From contig DKFS01000024.1 of the NCBI GenBank assembly GCA_002452855.1, positions 1 to 13,270 of the forward strand: a DNA stretch of 13,270 nt, read 5' to 3'. Origin of the DNA: Sulfurospirillum sp. UBA6790. Lineage in GTDB: Bacteria; Campylobacterota; Campylobacteria; Campylobacterales; Sulfurospirillaceae. Position 1 is the stretch's first letter, and each line of letters begins with the position of its first letter. Below are positions 1 through 6,289 of this stretch, piece after piece. The position numbers and the translations under genes are program-made. The notes beneath the pieces are model-generated. The model ran no database searches. It worked only from the letters and a program-made list of their open reading frames with translations, and was not told where the DNA came from.

Positions 1-77
1 CTTGGCTCTGTAAAGCCTGCCTCTGTGATAGCTTTTAGAATATCTTGGTGGAGACCAAAGGATTCAAATGTTTGCAT
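1..77 (-). CDS. DEAD-box RNA helicase, N-terminal fragment (cut by window edge)
   Basis: Only the first 25 codons are present; the gene runs off the left end. The peptide begins MQTFESFGLHQDILKAITEA and continues GFTEP. This is the start of the Q motif of DEAD-box ATP-dependent RNA helicases (aromatic residue, then FGL, then a G-F/Y-x-x-P element), as in RhlE/DeaD-type proteins, where the motif recognises adenine. The ATG at 75-77 is preceded by GGAAT, a modest ribosome binding site. A structured leader region lies upstream. The DEAD, SAT and HRxGR motifs lie outside the window, so the subfamily (RhlE, CshA, DeaD) cannot be fixed. In bacteria such helicases unwind RNA during ribosome assembly and mRNA decay, often in the cold. 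Confidence 0.8.
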   Translation of the reverse strand, partial: MQTFESFGLHQDILKAITEAGFTEP

Positions 78-188
78 GTTTTATTCCATTATTATAAATT
101 TTTTCAAAACAAAACTAACGTGCGGCTAGGCACAAACTCATGTACATAAAAATTTTAATGGGGAATCAACCCGTCAATATCGTATGCA

Positions 189-233
189 AAAACCTACATA
201 CTCACTGAGGATTTCTCAAATCTGGTAGGTTTT
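189..233 (-). terminator. Terminator-like / attenuator-like hairpin
   Basis: The arms AAAACCTAC (189-197) and GTAGGTTTT (225-233) are perfectly complementary over 9 bp. On the minus strand the structure starts with an A-tract and ends with a five-base U-tract, the pattern of an intrinsic terminator. The 27-nt loop contains a second stem, TGAG/CTCA. It could end the kinase-PfpI operon, end a short RNA of about 85 nt, or attenuate the helicase mRNA. Confidence 0.45.
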
Positions 234-277
234 AGGTGAAGTTCTCTGTTTCTTAATGAAGTCTTGAAATTAAGGGC

Positions 278-283
278 ATTATA
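278..283 (-). promoter_or_regulatory. Sigma70 -10 box upstream of helicase leader
   Basis: The minus strand reads TATAAT here, preceded by T-rich DNA and no clear -35 box, as is common in Campylobacterota promoters. Predicted start of transcription is near 271. It lies just downstream of the PfpI-family stop codon and points towards the helicase. Confidence 0.5.
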
Positions 284-313
284 GTGGAAATAGATTAAAA
301 GGAGGTTAATGTT

Positions 314-928
314 TTAGACTGGTTTAGCCTCATTCCAATCGTAGTCCATCTGGCGAGCCGTATTGAGCGCTAGTTCGGAGCTAATAAGACGTTTGACTAA
401 ATACAAACTCATATCAATTCCTGCAGATATTCCACCGGATGTGACAACCGAGCCTTCATCAAGATAACGTGCATCAGGTTTTACATGTAAAGCAGGAAAC
501 ATTGCTTGAAGCTCATTACTATCTTCCCAATGTGTTGTGACGTTTTTATCGTTTAATAATCCTGCTTGCGCCAATAAAAAAGCACCTGTGCAAATGGAAG
601 AGGTAATCGTCGTATAAGAAGAGGTCGTTTTAATCCATGAAATGACATCTTCATCTTCAAGCTCTCGTGTCACAACACCACCAGGAATAAGCAATAAATC
701 AGGGGTCGGATGAGAGGTAATTGAATAATCAGGATGCAGTTTAAGTCCAGCTCTAGCATAGATAGATTTTTTTGTTTTTCCAATTGTAAACACTTCAAAA
801 GGAAGATTTTCCAAGGAGGAAGTCATTTTATGAAAAACACGTGACGCTGTCGTAAAAACTTCATAAGGACCTGCAAAATCAAGCACTTCAACATTATCAA
901 AAATATAAATTCCTACTTTTAAAGACAT
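314..928 (-). CDS. DJ-1/PfpI family protein, isonitrile hydratase (InhA)-like
   Basis: This 204-residue protein is a single class I glutamine amidotransferase-like domain. The start has the fold's first strand followed by LDFAGPYEVF (residues 16-25). The nucleophile elbow is SICTGAF with Cys113, followed by AGLL and THW (His133), and the C-terminal TSGGISAGID (163-172) is typical of the InhA/GlxA branch. Pseudomonas isonitrile hydratase has the same arrangement. Unlike GlxA-type regulators there is no AraC DNA-binding tail, so it is an enzyme or chaperone-like protein, not a transcription factor. Its true substrate is unknown. The ATG at 926-928 has AAGGATAA upstream and lies 3 nt after the kinase stop, so it is translated as the last gene of the two-component operon. 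Confidence 0.85.
   Translation of the reverse strand: MSLKVGIYIFDNVEVLDFAGPYEVFTTASRVFHKMTSSLENLPFEVFTIGKTKKSIYARAGLKLHPDYSITSHPTPDLLLIPGGVVTRELEDEDVISWIKTTSSYTTITSSICTGAFLLAQAGLLNDKNVTTHWEDSNELQAMFPALHVKPDARYLDEGSVVTSGGISAGIDMSLYLVKRLISSELALNTARQMDYDWNEAKPV
480..491. repeat. TTTACATGTAAA palindrome, copy 1 (perfect)
   Basis: Inside the PfpI-family gene, translated as part of A-L-H-V-K-P. Confidence 0.9.
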
Positions 929-931
929 GCG

Positions 932-2164
932 TTATCCTTGTAGCTGTATCACAAATATATTGGTGCCATTTTCATGCGTATAGGACAAGTGCATTCCATG
1001 CAGGCGAATGACGTGCCATGTAATGTACAGTCCAAAACCAAGTCCGCGCGAGCTTTTTTGCTTTTTACCTTCTAAAAAATAAGGCTCAGCATACCGTTCC
1101 AGTGAAAATTCCAATGCGGGCGCTTCGTTTGAAATCGTAATGGTCGTCGTATTATTACAAATTTTGACTTTATTGTTGGTTGAATAGTTAATACCGTTGT
1201 CTAAAAGATTTTTGAGTGCTACACCAAACAGCTCAAAATCGACGTTGAGTTCAGCGGGTGTGAGATTGAGTGTAATTTTATCTTTTTTGTCATCTAATAA
1301 ATCCAGTGCAAAATCAACCACATCTTCAATATGATACTCTTTGATGTCGAGCTTTAATTCATCGGCACTTAGTTTTTCAATCCGTGAGAACTCTTCAATC
1401 AGTGCTTCTTGGCGTTTAAAAACATTTTGAAGTATCGTGGTGTAGGTCATGTCTTCAATCATTTCTGCCGCCAATTTCCCCTTTGTAATGGGCGTTTTAA
1501 GCTCATGCATGATATTGCGTAAGAAGAGTTGTCTGGAGTCGCGCAACGATTTTATTTTTGCCACGGCTGCATCAAATTCATTGGCGAGTGCGGCAATTTC
1601 GTCGTGCTTGTTACTTTTACATGTAATCTCATAATTTCCACTTGCAAAATCTTTGATTTGTTCACGCAGTGTTTTAAGCGGAAGAATGCTGCGAATGATG
1701 CCAATGTATAAGAAAATGACAAAAGCGATAGTTAAAAAAGGAAAAAAGATGCGTGGAAACAACTCTTTCTCAAAAGGTGTCTGGAAAATAAGATGCTCTT
1801 TATCCCGTGATAAAATCGTATAAATATGCATTTCATAAGGGACACAATCGAGTCCGAAACGAAAACGCTCTTCCATACGTTTGATTGGAAACGGTTTGGG
1901 ATGTTTGGGTTTGGATAAGAGTGTGTCGATAAGCTTTTCATCAGTAACAAGGCGAAATCCCATCTCTTCCATTTTGACAAAATCAAGTTTTTGCGTCGGT
2001 CTGTCAAAGGCAGAGCGCAACGCGACATGCGAATAATCCATCATCATTTGCATGTCTCTGTTTTTTTCATGCTCCGAAATGGAGAAAAAAACGGCCATAA
2101 TGCCTAAGAGTGCTAATGCAAAAATGAGGGTAATTCGGGCGATAATCGACTGGTACCATCTCAT
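932..2164 (-). CDS. ArsS-family sensor histidine kinase
   Basis: This 410-residue inner-membrane kinase has the order TM1 (about 8-29), a periplasmic sensor of about 107 residues, TM2 (about 137-158), HAMP linker (159-210), DHp and ATPase domain. The H-box is RNIMHELKTPITKGK with phospho-accepting His220. The N-box is KNLLDNGINYS and the G-box is SSRGLGFGLYI, so all catalytic elements are present. The KTPITKGK form of the H-box matches the ArsS type known from Campylobacterota; Helicobacter pylori ArsS senses acid. The periplasmic part holds several His residues, compatible with pH sensing, but the stimulus here is not established. The ATG overlaps the regulator's TGA (ATGA), so translation is coupled to its partner. 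Confidence 0.88.
   Translation of the reverse strand: MRWYQSIIARITLIFALALLGIMAVFFSISEHEKNRDMQMMMDYSHVALRSAFDRPTQKLDFVKMEEMGFRLVTDEKLIDTLLSKPKHPKPFPIKRMEERFRFGLDCVPYEMHIYTILSRDKEHLIFQTPFEKELFPRIFFPFLTIAFVIFLYIGIIRSILPLKTLREQIKDFASGNYEITCKSNKHDEIAALANEFDAAVAKIKSLRDSRQLFLRNIMHELKTPITKGKLAAEMIEDMTYTTILQNVFKRQEALIEEFSRIEKLSADELKLDIKEYHIEDVVDFALDLLDDKKDKITLNLTPAELNVDFELFGVALKNLLDNGINYSTNNKVKICNNTTTITISNEAPALEFSLERYAEPYFLEGKKQKSSRGLGFGLYITWHVIRLHGMHLSYTHENGTNIFVIQLQG
1616..1627. repeat. TTTACATGTAAA palindrome, copy 2 (11/12)
   Basis: Inside the kinase gene, in a different frame (E-I-T-C-K); last base is T. Confidence 0.75.
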
Positions 2165-2844
2165 GCTTGAAGCCTATAACCAATCCCTCGAATAGAATGA
2201 ATGAGTTCAGGCTCTTTGGAACTTTCCCCCAGTTTTGATCGAATACGGCTGATGAGAACATCTAAACTGCGGCTTTCGTTCTCTTCGTTTAAACTGAGTG
2301 ATTGGTTCAAGAGTTCCGTACGAGAAACGACACAATTGTTCTTTTTAATGAGGTATGCAAGCACTTCGTATTCTGCGGGTGTTAAAGAAAGCGGTGTGTT
2401 GTGAAATAAAATCGTATGGCTCTCATCTTTTAAGACGAGTATGGCGCTATTGGCTTCTTCTTCGTGTGCAAAATGGCTTTTTTTGTAGCGTCTTAAAACA
2501 CTCATAATGCGCGCGTAAAGTTCTTTAGGCTCATAAGGTTTTGGTAGATAATCATCCGCGCCTAGTTCCAGTCCTATGATTTTATCTTCCAAGTCGCTTC
2601 TAGCAGAAGAGATGATAATCGGTATATCGCTTTTAGCACGTACTTCTTTGCAGATTTCAAGTCCATCCATACCAGGAAGGGATAGGTCTAAAATTAAGAG
2701 GTCATATTTTGTTAGGCTCAGGGCGCTAATGCCAAGAAAAGGGTCATCGTAATTGGTCACAGTGATATTGTAGCGTTTTAAAAAATTACAGAGGATTTCT
2801 GCTAATTCAATATCATCCTCAATCATTAGAAGATTGGGTTGCAT
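2161..2844 (-). CDS. OmpR-family response regulator, partner of the ArsS-like kinase
   Basis: This 227-residue regulator has a receiver domain (about 3-118) and a winged-helix DNA-binding domain (about 128-226). The acidic pocket is E9-D10-D11, the phosphoacceptor is Asp53 in LILDLSLPGMDG, the switch residue is Ser80 and the conserved lysine is Lys102 in LPKPY. The C-terminus ends HSIRGIGYRL, the usual wing of OmpR/PhoB regulators. I chose the ATG at 2842-2844 because AAGGAT lies 6 nt upstream and the protein then starts directly at strand 1 of the receiver. A TTG at 2874 would add ten residues. The preceding PAS gene ends 38 nt upstream and the kinase overlaps the stop codon by 4 nt. Confidence 0.9.
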   Translation of the reverse strand: MQPNLLMIEDDIELAEILCNFLKRYNITVTNYDDPFLGISALSLTKYDLLILDLSLPGMDGLEICKEVRAKSDIPIIISSARSDLEDKIIGLELGADDYLPKPYEPKELYARIMSVLRRYKKSHFAHEEEANSAILVLKDESHTILFHNTPLSLTPAEYEVLAYLIKKNNCVVSRTELLNQSLSLNEENESRSLDVLISRIRSKLGESSKEPELIHSIRGIGYRLQA

Positions 2845-2882
2845 CGGTCTATCCTTAAAGTTTTTCTGCAACAATGATACTC

Positions 2883-4028
2883 CTAGACTTTGAACGATTT
2901 GTTAATATTGTAACCGCAGATTAATTTCTCATCGCCTGAATCAATGAGAAATTTATAGAGCGTAAAATGTTCTAGTATCCCCTCTTGTGTCGGTAAATCT
3001 AAAGCGTGTTCATGAACGCCTTCATAGAGGCTGAGTCTATCAGTTTCGGCAAGTGCGTGTGCTGTTTTGGCATCGAAAAGGTCCATAGCCGTTTTGTTTT
3101 TCCACGTTTTAAATCCTATAAATTTCTGATACGCTTGATTCATATACAAATAGTGCCCTTGAGCGTTTTTAATGAAAGCAAGAGCGGGTAAAAATTCAAA
3201 AAAAGCGATAAATCTAGCATGCTCTTCATTTAAAGCCATTTCTTGATTTTTTTGCTGACTAATATCTCGTAGCGTTCCTACCATACGAATGGCTTGGTCA
3301 CCTTTGCCTCGTGTCACTTTTCCTTTAACTTTTACCCACTGTAAAGGCTCACTTTGGCGAATACGATGTTCGACAATGAAAAAATCAGTTTTGCCATCAA
3401 GGTGCGCTTTGAGGCGTTCATTTACCAGCGCCATATCTTTTGAGTGCACCAAATTGAGCCATGAATTAAGCGACGAAGGTGTTTCATTGGCACTGTAGCC
3501 CATAATGCTTTTCCATTTAGGCGAGTAAAAAACAACATCGCTTTTCATATCCCAATCCCAAAGTGCTTCATCAGAGCTTTCTAATGCCAACTCAAACCGC
3601 TCTTTTTGAAGAAGCAGCGCATTTTTACAGTTATGTAAAGAATGCACATCTATAATCAGTGCTAAAAAGTCATTGGGACGTGAACCTGTATATAAAAGAG
3701 GCGTTGTATAAATCAGTACACGCTTTGTAATGGCATTATCAAACATCACTTCGTATGAATGCTCACCGTTTTTTGGAAGATTGGAAATGAGCTTAATGCA
3801 CTCTTTGCCAAAAGAACCAAAAGCATGTTCAAAGGCTTTGTTGCAGACAATATTTTCTCCTTGTTTATACACAAGAGGAACCATAATGCCATTTTGGATA
3901 ATTTCTTCTTCAATACAAGGCGAAGCTTTTTGTAAGAGTTGTGTATGGAGGGCTTGAAGCTTAACATAGAGGGTAACAGCGATAACGAACAAAAAGGCGA
4001 TAATGGCAAGAAGGATAACCGAAGACAT
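2883..4028 (-). CDS. Membrane-anchored PAS-domain protein without output domain
   Basis: This 381-residue protein has one N-terminal membrane anchor (about 4-22) and then only sensor modules. These are a divergent PAS-like region (about 40-130), a clear PAS plus PAC unit (about 142-260, with ALWDWDMKSDVVFYSPKWKS and the closing GTLRDISQQK) and a third PAS (about 270-378, with AFIKNAQGHYLYMNQAYQKF). No kinase, GGDEF, EAL, methyl-accepting or DNA-binding domain follows; the ORF stops after the last PAS. The second PAS resembles the PAS_3 type. Lying directly upstream of the regulator and kinase, it may feed a cytoplasmic signal into that pair. That role is inference. The ATG at 4028 has AGAGG upstream. 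Confidence 0.8.
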   Translation of the reverse strand: MSSVILLAIIAFLFVIAVTLYVKLQALHTQLLQKASPCIEEEIIQNGIMVPLVYKQGENIVCNKAFEHAFGSFGKECIKLISNLPKNGEHSYEVMFDNAITKRVLIYTTPLLYTGSRPNDFLALIIDVHSLHNCKNALLLQKERFELALESSDEALWDWDMKSDVVFYSPKWKSIMGYSANETPSSLNSWLNLVHSKDMALVNERLKAHLDGKTDFFIVEHRIRQSEPLQWVKVKGKVTRGKGDQAIRMVGTLRDISQQKNQEMALNEEHARFIAFFEFLPALAFIKNAQGHYLYMNQAYQKFIGFKTWKNKTAMDLFDAKTAHALAETDRLSLYEGVHEHALDLPTQEGILEHFTLYKFLIDSGDEKLICGYNINKSFKV

Positions 4029-4054
4029 GCCAACCTCTTTATAATGAGAGTTTT

Positions 4055-4078
4055 ATCTCGCCCCAAAAAGGGCGAGAT
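4055..4078 (-). promoter_or_regulatory. Strong hairpin between dsbC-like and PAS genes
   Basis: ATCTCGCCC (4055-4063) and GGGCGAGAT (4070-4078) form a perfect 9-bp GC-rich stem with a 6-nt loop. The hairpin starts 13 nt after the dsbC-like stop. It is followed on the minus strand by AAAAC, not by a U-tract, so it is not a classic terminator. It may be an RNA stabiliser, a processing site or a weak attenuator that sets the ratio of the flanking genes. Confidence 0.6.
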
Positions 4079-4091
4079 ATAGGGATGATAT

Positions 4092-4811
4092 TTATTTCAA
4101 GAGCTCTTTTTCTTTAACGATAAAGGGAACACCTTTGATGCCAGCACCGAAATATTTTGTTTTTAAATCTTCAATGCGTGCAATCTCTTTGTCACCAATT
4201 TTTTGATCGTATTTGACATTTTCATCGTAGTATTTGTGTAGAATTTTCAATTTTTCAGCATCGCTTTTCACTTTGGCGATTTCATTGTAGATAATAACAG
4301 ATTTTTCCAACGATGAGCGCTCATGAACAGGTGTGAAAATAAGCTTTAAATTGTTGGTGGTGAGGCGTTGCTCAACTTGTGCAAGTTCTTGTCTGCAGTA
4401 AGGACATTCAGGGTCTGTAAAGACAACCAATGTCTCTTTTTTAGGGTCATTTCCAAGAGTAATGATATTCTTTTTATCCTCTTTTTGGTACAAAGGAGCG
4501 AGTTTCTTTTGAAGCTCTGCCATCTCCATCATCTCTTTGATGCTTCCACCTTGTTTGATGCTGATAATATCTGGGAAAATCAGATCCTCTTTTGTGAAAA
4601 TACTTAATTTTTGAGAACGTTTACCATCAGTAAGGTTGAGGGTAACAAAATCCATTCCTTCAATGCCATCGACTTTTTGACGGGAGACGACTTCAATCGT
4701 GATGTTTGGTACTTGAATTGTTGATTTAAAATGTTCAACAATCTCTGCATCGGTTGCTGCAAAAAGTGTACTCGTAAGAAGTGCAACAAGCCATAAAAGT
4801 TGTTTTTTCAT
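4092..4811 (-). CDS. Periplasmic thiol:disulfide protein, DsbC/DsbG-like
   Basis: This 239-residue secreted protein has a signal peptide (KK, a hydrophobic core, cleavage probably after residue 18 or 19 in TLFAAT). A short N-terminal region (about 20-110), in the place of the DsbC dimerisation domain, is followed by a thioredoxin fold. The active site is FTDPECPYCRQ with Cys136 and Cys139, and the cis-proline loop is GVPF (Pro229). The length and CPYC motif fit the DsbC/DsbG isomerase group of Campylobacterota; DsbC of E. coli has CGYC. It probably reshuffles or reduces disulfides in the periplasm. Isomerase versus oxidase activity cannot be decided by sequence. The start has AAGGA 7 nt upstream. 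Confidence 0.83.
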   Translation of the reverse strand: MKKQLLWLVALLTSTLFAATDAEIVEHFKSTIQVPNITIEVVSRQKVDGIEGMDFVTLNLTDGKRSQKLSIFTKEDLIFPDIISIKQGGSIKEMMEMAELQKKLAPLYQKEDKKNIITLGNDPKKETLVVFTDPECPYCRQELAQVEQRLTTNNLKLIFTPVHERSSLEKSVIIYNEIAKVKSDAEKLKILHKYYDENVKYDQKIGDKEIARIEDLKTKYFGAGIKGVPFIVKEKELLK

Positions 4812-4860
4812 TCATTTTCCTTATAGTATGACAGAAACTAATCTGCATGAAATGTTAGGT

Positions 4861-4870
4861 ATTGTACAAT
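4861..4870. promoter_or_regulatory. Palindromic -10 region shared by divergent genes (candidate)
   Basis: ATTGTACAAT is a perfect 10-bp palindrome, so TACAAT is read as a possible -10 box on both strands. It would give starts near 4877 (plus, 30-nt leader of the 68-residue gene) and near 4854 (minus, leader of the dsbC-like gene). No -35 boxes are evident. It is the best promoter candidate in this divergent gap but remains weak. Confidence 0.35.
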
Positions 4871-4906
4871 AAATTTAGTAATAATTTGTTAATACAAGGT
4901 GACACG

Positions 4907-5113
4907 ATGCAAGAGAATGCCGATAAAATGGCACTTATTGAAGAAATTGAAACATTGATTGAATCAGACCCAAACGCACCGATTTCTTCATTTTCGATGT
5001 TAGAATTCCTTGAACTGAGTGATTTGGTCTCCATTCGCGAAACGCTTTTGCGCTCTAAAGCCAACCGTTCGGCTGAGAATGATAAATGGTTCGACGAGCT
5101 GTGTAAAAAATAG
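4907..5113 (+). CDS. Small acidic protein of unknown function
   Basis: This gene encodes 68 residues, rich in Glu, Ser and Leu and predicted mostly helical, with no signal peptide, membrane segment or cysteine pair (one Cys near the end, in DELCKK). I do not recognise a family. The ATG at 4907 is chosen because AAGG lies 9 nt upstream; an in-frame TTG at 4862 would add 15 residues but overlaps the likely promoter. It is followed 29 nt later by the HD-domain gene on the same strand, so the two are probably co-transcribed. It could be a small partner of that protein, but nothing in the sequence proves it. Confidence 0.6.
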   Translation: MQENADKMALIEEIETLIESDPNAPISSFSMLEFLELSDLVSIRETLLRSKANRSAENDKWFDELCKK

Positions 5114-5121
5114 AAAACAGT

Positions 5122-5133
5122 TTTACATGTAAA
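5122..5133. repeat. TTTACATGTAAA palindrome, copy 3 (perfect, 14 bp)
   Basis: Between the 68-residue gene and the HD gene; its right end runs into the AAAGGG ribosome binding site. Confidence 0.9.
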
Positions 5134-5142
5134 AGGGTTTGT

Positions 5143-6117
5143 ATGCATAAAAAATGGGCGTATCTCAATGATATCATCGGATGCAAAATCATCGCTCTTT
5201 ATACAATGAACGCATTAATTGAAATCGTGTATCACAAAGAAGGACATACCAGAAGCCTCACGATTAATTTTCATACTGAAGGTGGTGCATTAGGCTATAT
5301 TGAGACTTTTTACTGCGACTCTATTCCTTTACCACCTGCTAAAACACTGCATCCTTTAAACAAAACTTTTGAATCTCTTTATGATTACAATCTTTATGTC
5401 AGCGAAAATGGCTGGGAGCATTATGAAGAACTTGAATTTATCACTGAGCAAGGTTCTTTTTTACTCTTTTTTGAGAGCGATGTGACTCAGAAAGTGCATG
5501 CAAAAATGGAAAAAAACAGAGTGCCTAGCTTACCTTTACATGTAAAACAAAAAGCCACTCTGCCTCAAGAGCTTTTTAGCGTCGATGATTTTAAAGCGCA
5601 TTTGGCATTTGCTCTAAAAGCGCACGGTGAGCAAAAAACACCGCATGGGCTTCCTTATAGTATGCATCTTCTGAGTGTCGCGAGCGAAGTTATCAATGCG
5701 CTTTATATGGAACCACTGAGTTATGATGAAAACAATGTCGCCATTGCGTGTGCTCTTTTGCACGATGTCAATGAAGATACCACCACCAAAATTACACGTG
5801 AAACGCCTTTGGTCGGTAGTGTTGAAGTGATAGTCAAAGGAGTAGAAGCTCTTACAAAAGATAAGACGTTGCCTTCAAAAGAAGCACAAATGCAAGACTC
5901 AATAACGCGTCTTAAAAAACGTCAAAAGTGTGTTGTTATGGTCAAACTTGCGGATAGAATTACCAACTTAGGCGTTCCTCCAATGCACTGGGATATAACA
6001 AAAAAACGTGCGTACCTTCATGAAGCGCGTTTCATTTTAAACGAATTAGGTTATGCTCATGCGTATCTTGCAAACAAGTTGGCTGAAAAGATAAAAGCAT
6101 ACGATATTTACATGTAA
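5143..6117 (+). CDS. Two-domain protein with SpoT/MESH1-like HD (p)ppGpp hydrolase domain
   Basis: This 324-residue protein has an N-terminal part (about 1-130) of unknown fold, probably beta-rich, and a C-terminal HD domain (about 145-320). The HD part follows the RelA/SpoT hydrolase pattern. It has AHGEQKTP (His161) and PYSMHLLSVA (His175), then ALLHDVNEDT (His207-Asp208 and Glu211-Asp212), then VMVKLADRITNL (Asp271), which matches VKLADRxxNM of SpoT. There is no synthetase or TGS/ACT domain, so it resembles the small alarmone hydrolases (MESH1) with an extra front domain. It probably binds a divalent metal and cleaves the 3' pyrophosphate of (p)ppGpp or a related nucleotide. The substrate is inferred from motifs only. 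Confidence 0.72.
   Translation: MHKKWAYLNDIIGCKIIALYTMNALIEIVYHKEGHTRSLTINFHTEGGALGYIETFYCDSIPLPPAKTLHPLNKTFESLYDYNLYVSENGWEHYEELEFITEQGSFLLFFESDVTQKVHAKMEKNRVPSLPLHVKQKATLPQELFSVDDFKAHLAFALKAHGEQKTPHGLPYSMHLLSVASEVINALYMEPLSYDENNVAIACALLHDVNEDTTTKITRETPLVGSVEVIVKGVEALTKDKTLPSKEAQMQDSITRLKKRQKCVVMVKLADRITNLGVPPMHWDITKKRAYLHEARFILNELGYAHAYLANKLAEKIKAYDIYM
5535..5546. repeat. TTTACATGTAAA palindrome, copy 4 (perfect)
   Basis: Inside the HD gene, translated as P-L-H-V-K-Q at the junction between its two domains. Confidence 0.9.
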
Positions 6118-6118
6118 C
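6107..6118. repeat. TTTACATGTAAA palindrome, copy 5 (11/12)
   Basis: Covers the end and stop codon of the HD gene; last base is C. Confidence 0.75.
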
Positions 6119-6143
6119 GATTGTGTGGAATTAAAAATGCTTA

Positions 6144-6170
6144 GTTCATCCCAAAAAATAAAGGATGAAC
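6144..6170 (+). promoter_or_regulatory. Hairpin that buries the ribosome binding site of the 26-codon ORF
   Basis: GTTCATCC (6144-6151) and GGATGAAC (6163-6170) form a perfect 8-bp stem around an A-rich 11-nt loop. The AAGGA ribosome binding site (6161-6165) of the small ORF lies partly in the right arm, and the ATG starts 2 nt after it. In RNA this would lower initiation. It lacks a U-tract, so it is not a standard terminator of the preceding gene. Confidence 0.5.
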
Positions 6171-6171
6171 G

Positions 6172-6252
6172 ATGCGTGTATGGATTGCTTATTTTAGATA
6201 TACTCCCGAAATTCTCGCACTGATTGCAACGTGTATTGTTTTAGCACAATAA
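6172..6252 (+). CDS. Putative 26-residue hydrophobic small protein
   Basis: The ORF begins MRVWIAYFRYTPEI and ends with a hydrophobic run LALIATCIVLAQ, long enough for one short membrane helix. It has a good AAGGAT ribosome binding site 6 nt before the ATG, which lies in the arm of a hairpin. It lies 54 nt after the HD gene on the same strand and faces the convergent DUF234 gene. Such features are seen in small membrane proteins and in type I toxins, but I recognise no family. The ORF is so short that chance is a real alternative, although the good ribosome binding site, its stem and the basic-then-hydrophobic make-up speak for expression. Confidence 0.4.
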   Translation: MRVWIAYFRYTPEILALIATCIVLAQ

Positions 6253-6289
6253 AAATTTGGGCAGTATCAGAGAGAAAAAACGTTTTATT

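Larger units (their letters stand above)
78..313 (-). other. Structured intergenic region / candidate leader RNA or sRNA before the helicase
   Basis: This 236-bp stretch between the PfpI-family gene and the helicase has no convincing ORF. Read leftwards it holds a -10 box (278-283) and then several inverted repeats. These are a 6-bp arm pair 252-257/269-274, a 9-bp pair 189-197/225-233 with an inner 4-bp stem 206-209/215-218, and a 4-bp GTGC/GCAC pair 120-123/130-133. A transcript starting near 271 would give the helicase mRNA a leader of about 190 nt. Alternatively, a short RNA could end at the A-tract/U-tract hairpin near 188. A second TATAAT (91-96, minus) would give a nearly leaderless mRNA. 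Which promoter is used cannot be told from sequence. Confidence 0.5.

Noticed and set aside
299..316. Strong-looking AAGGAGG plus ATG on the plus strand
   Set aside because: The ATG is followed by only one sense codon and then TAG, so no protein can be made.
1449..1711. Plus-strand ORFs opposite the kinase gene
   Set aside because: They are shadows of a well-supported kinase frame and have no ribosome binding site or family motif.
2845..2874. Upstream TTG start of the response regulator
   Set aside because: It would add ten residues with no family match; the ATG at 2844 has a better-placed AAGGAT and gives the normal receiver start.
4041..4046. TATAA-like -10 box just before the PAS gene
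   Set aside because: It overlaps the ribosome binding site, so transcription would start at or inside the gene.
4862..4906. TTG start extending the 68-residue protein by 15 residues
   Set aside because: The region overlaps the likely -10 box, and the ATG at 4907 has its own ribosome binding site.
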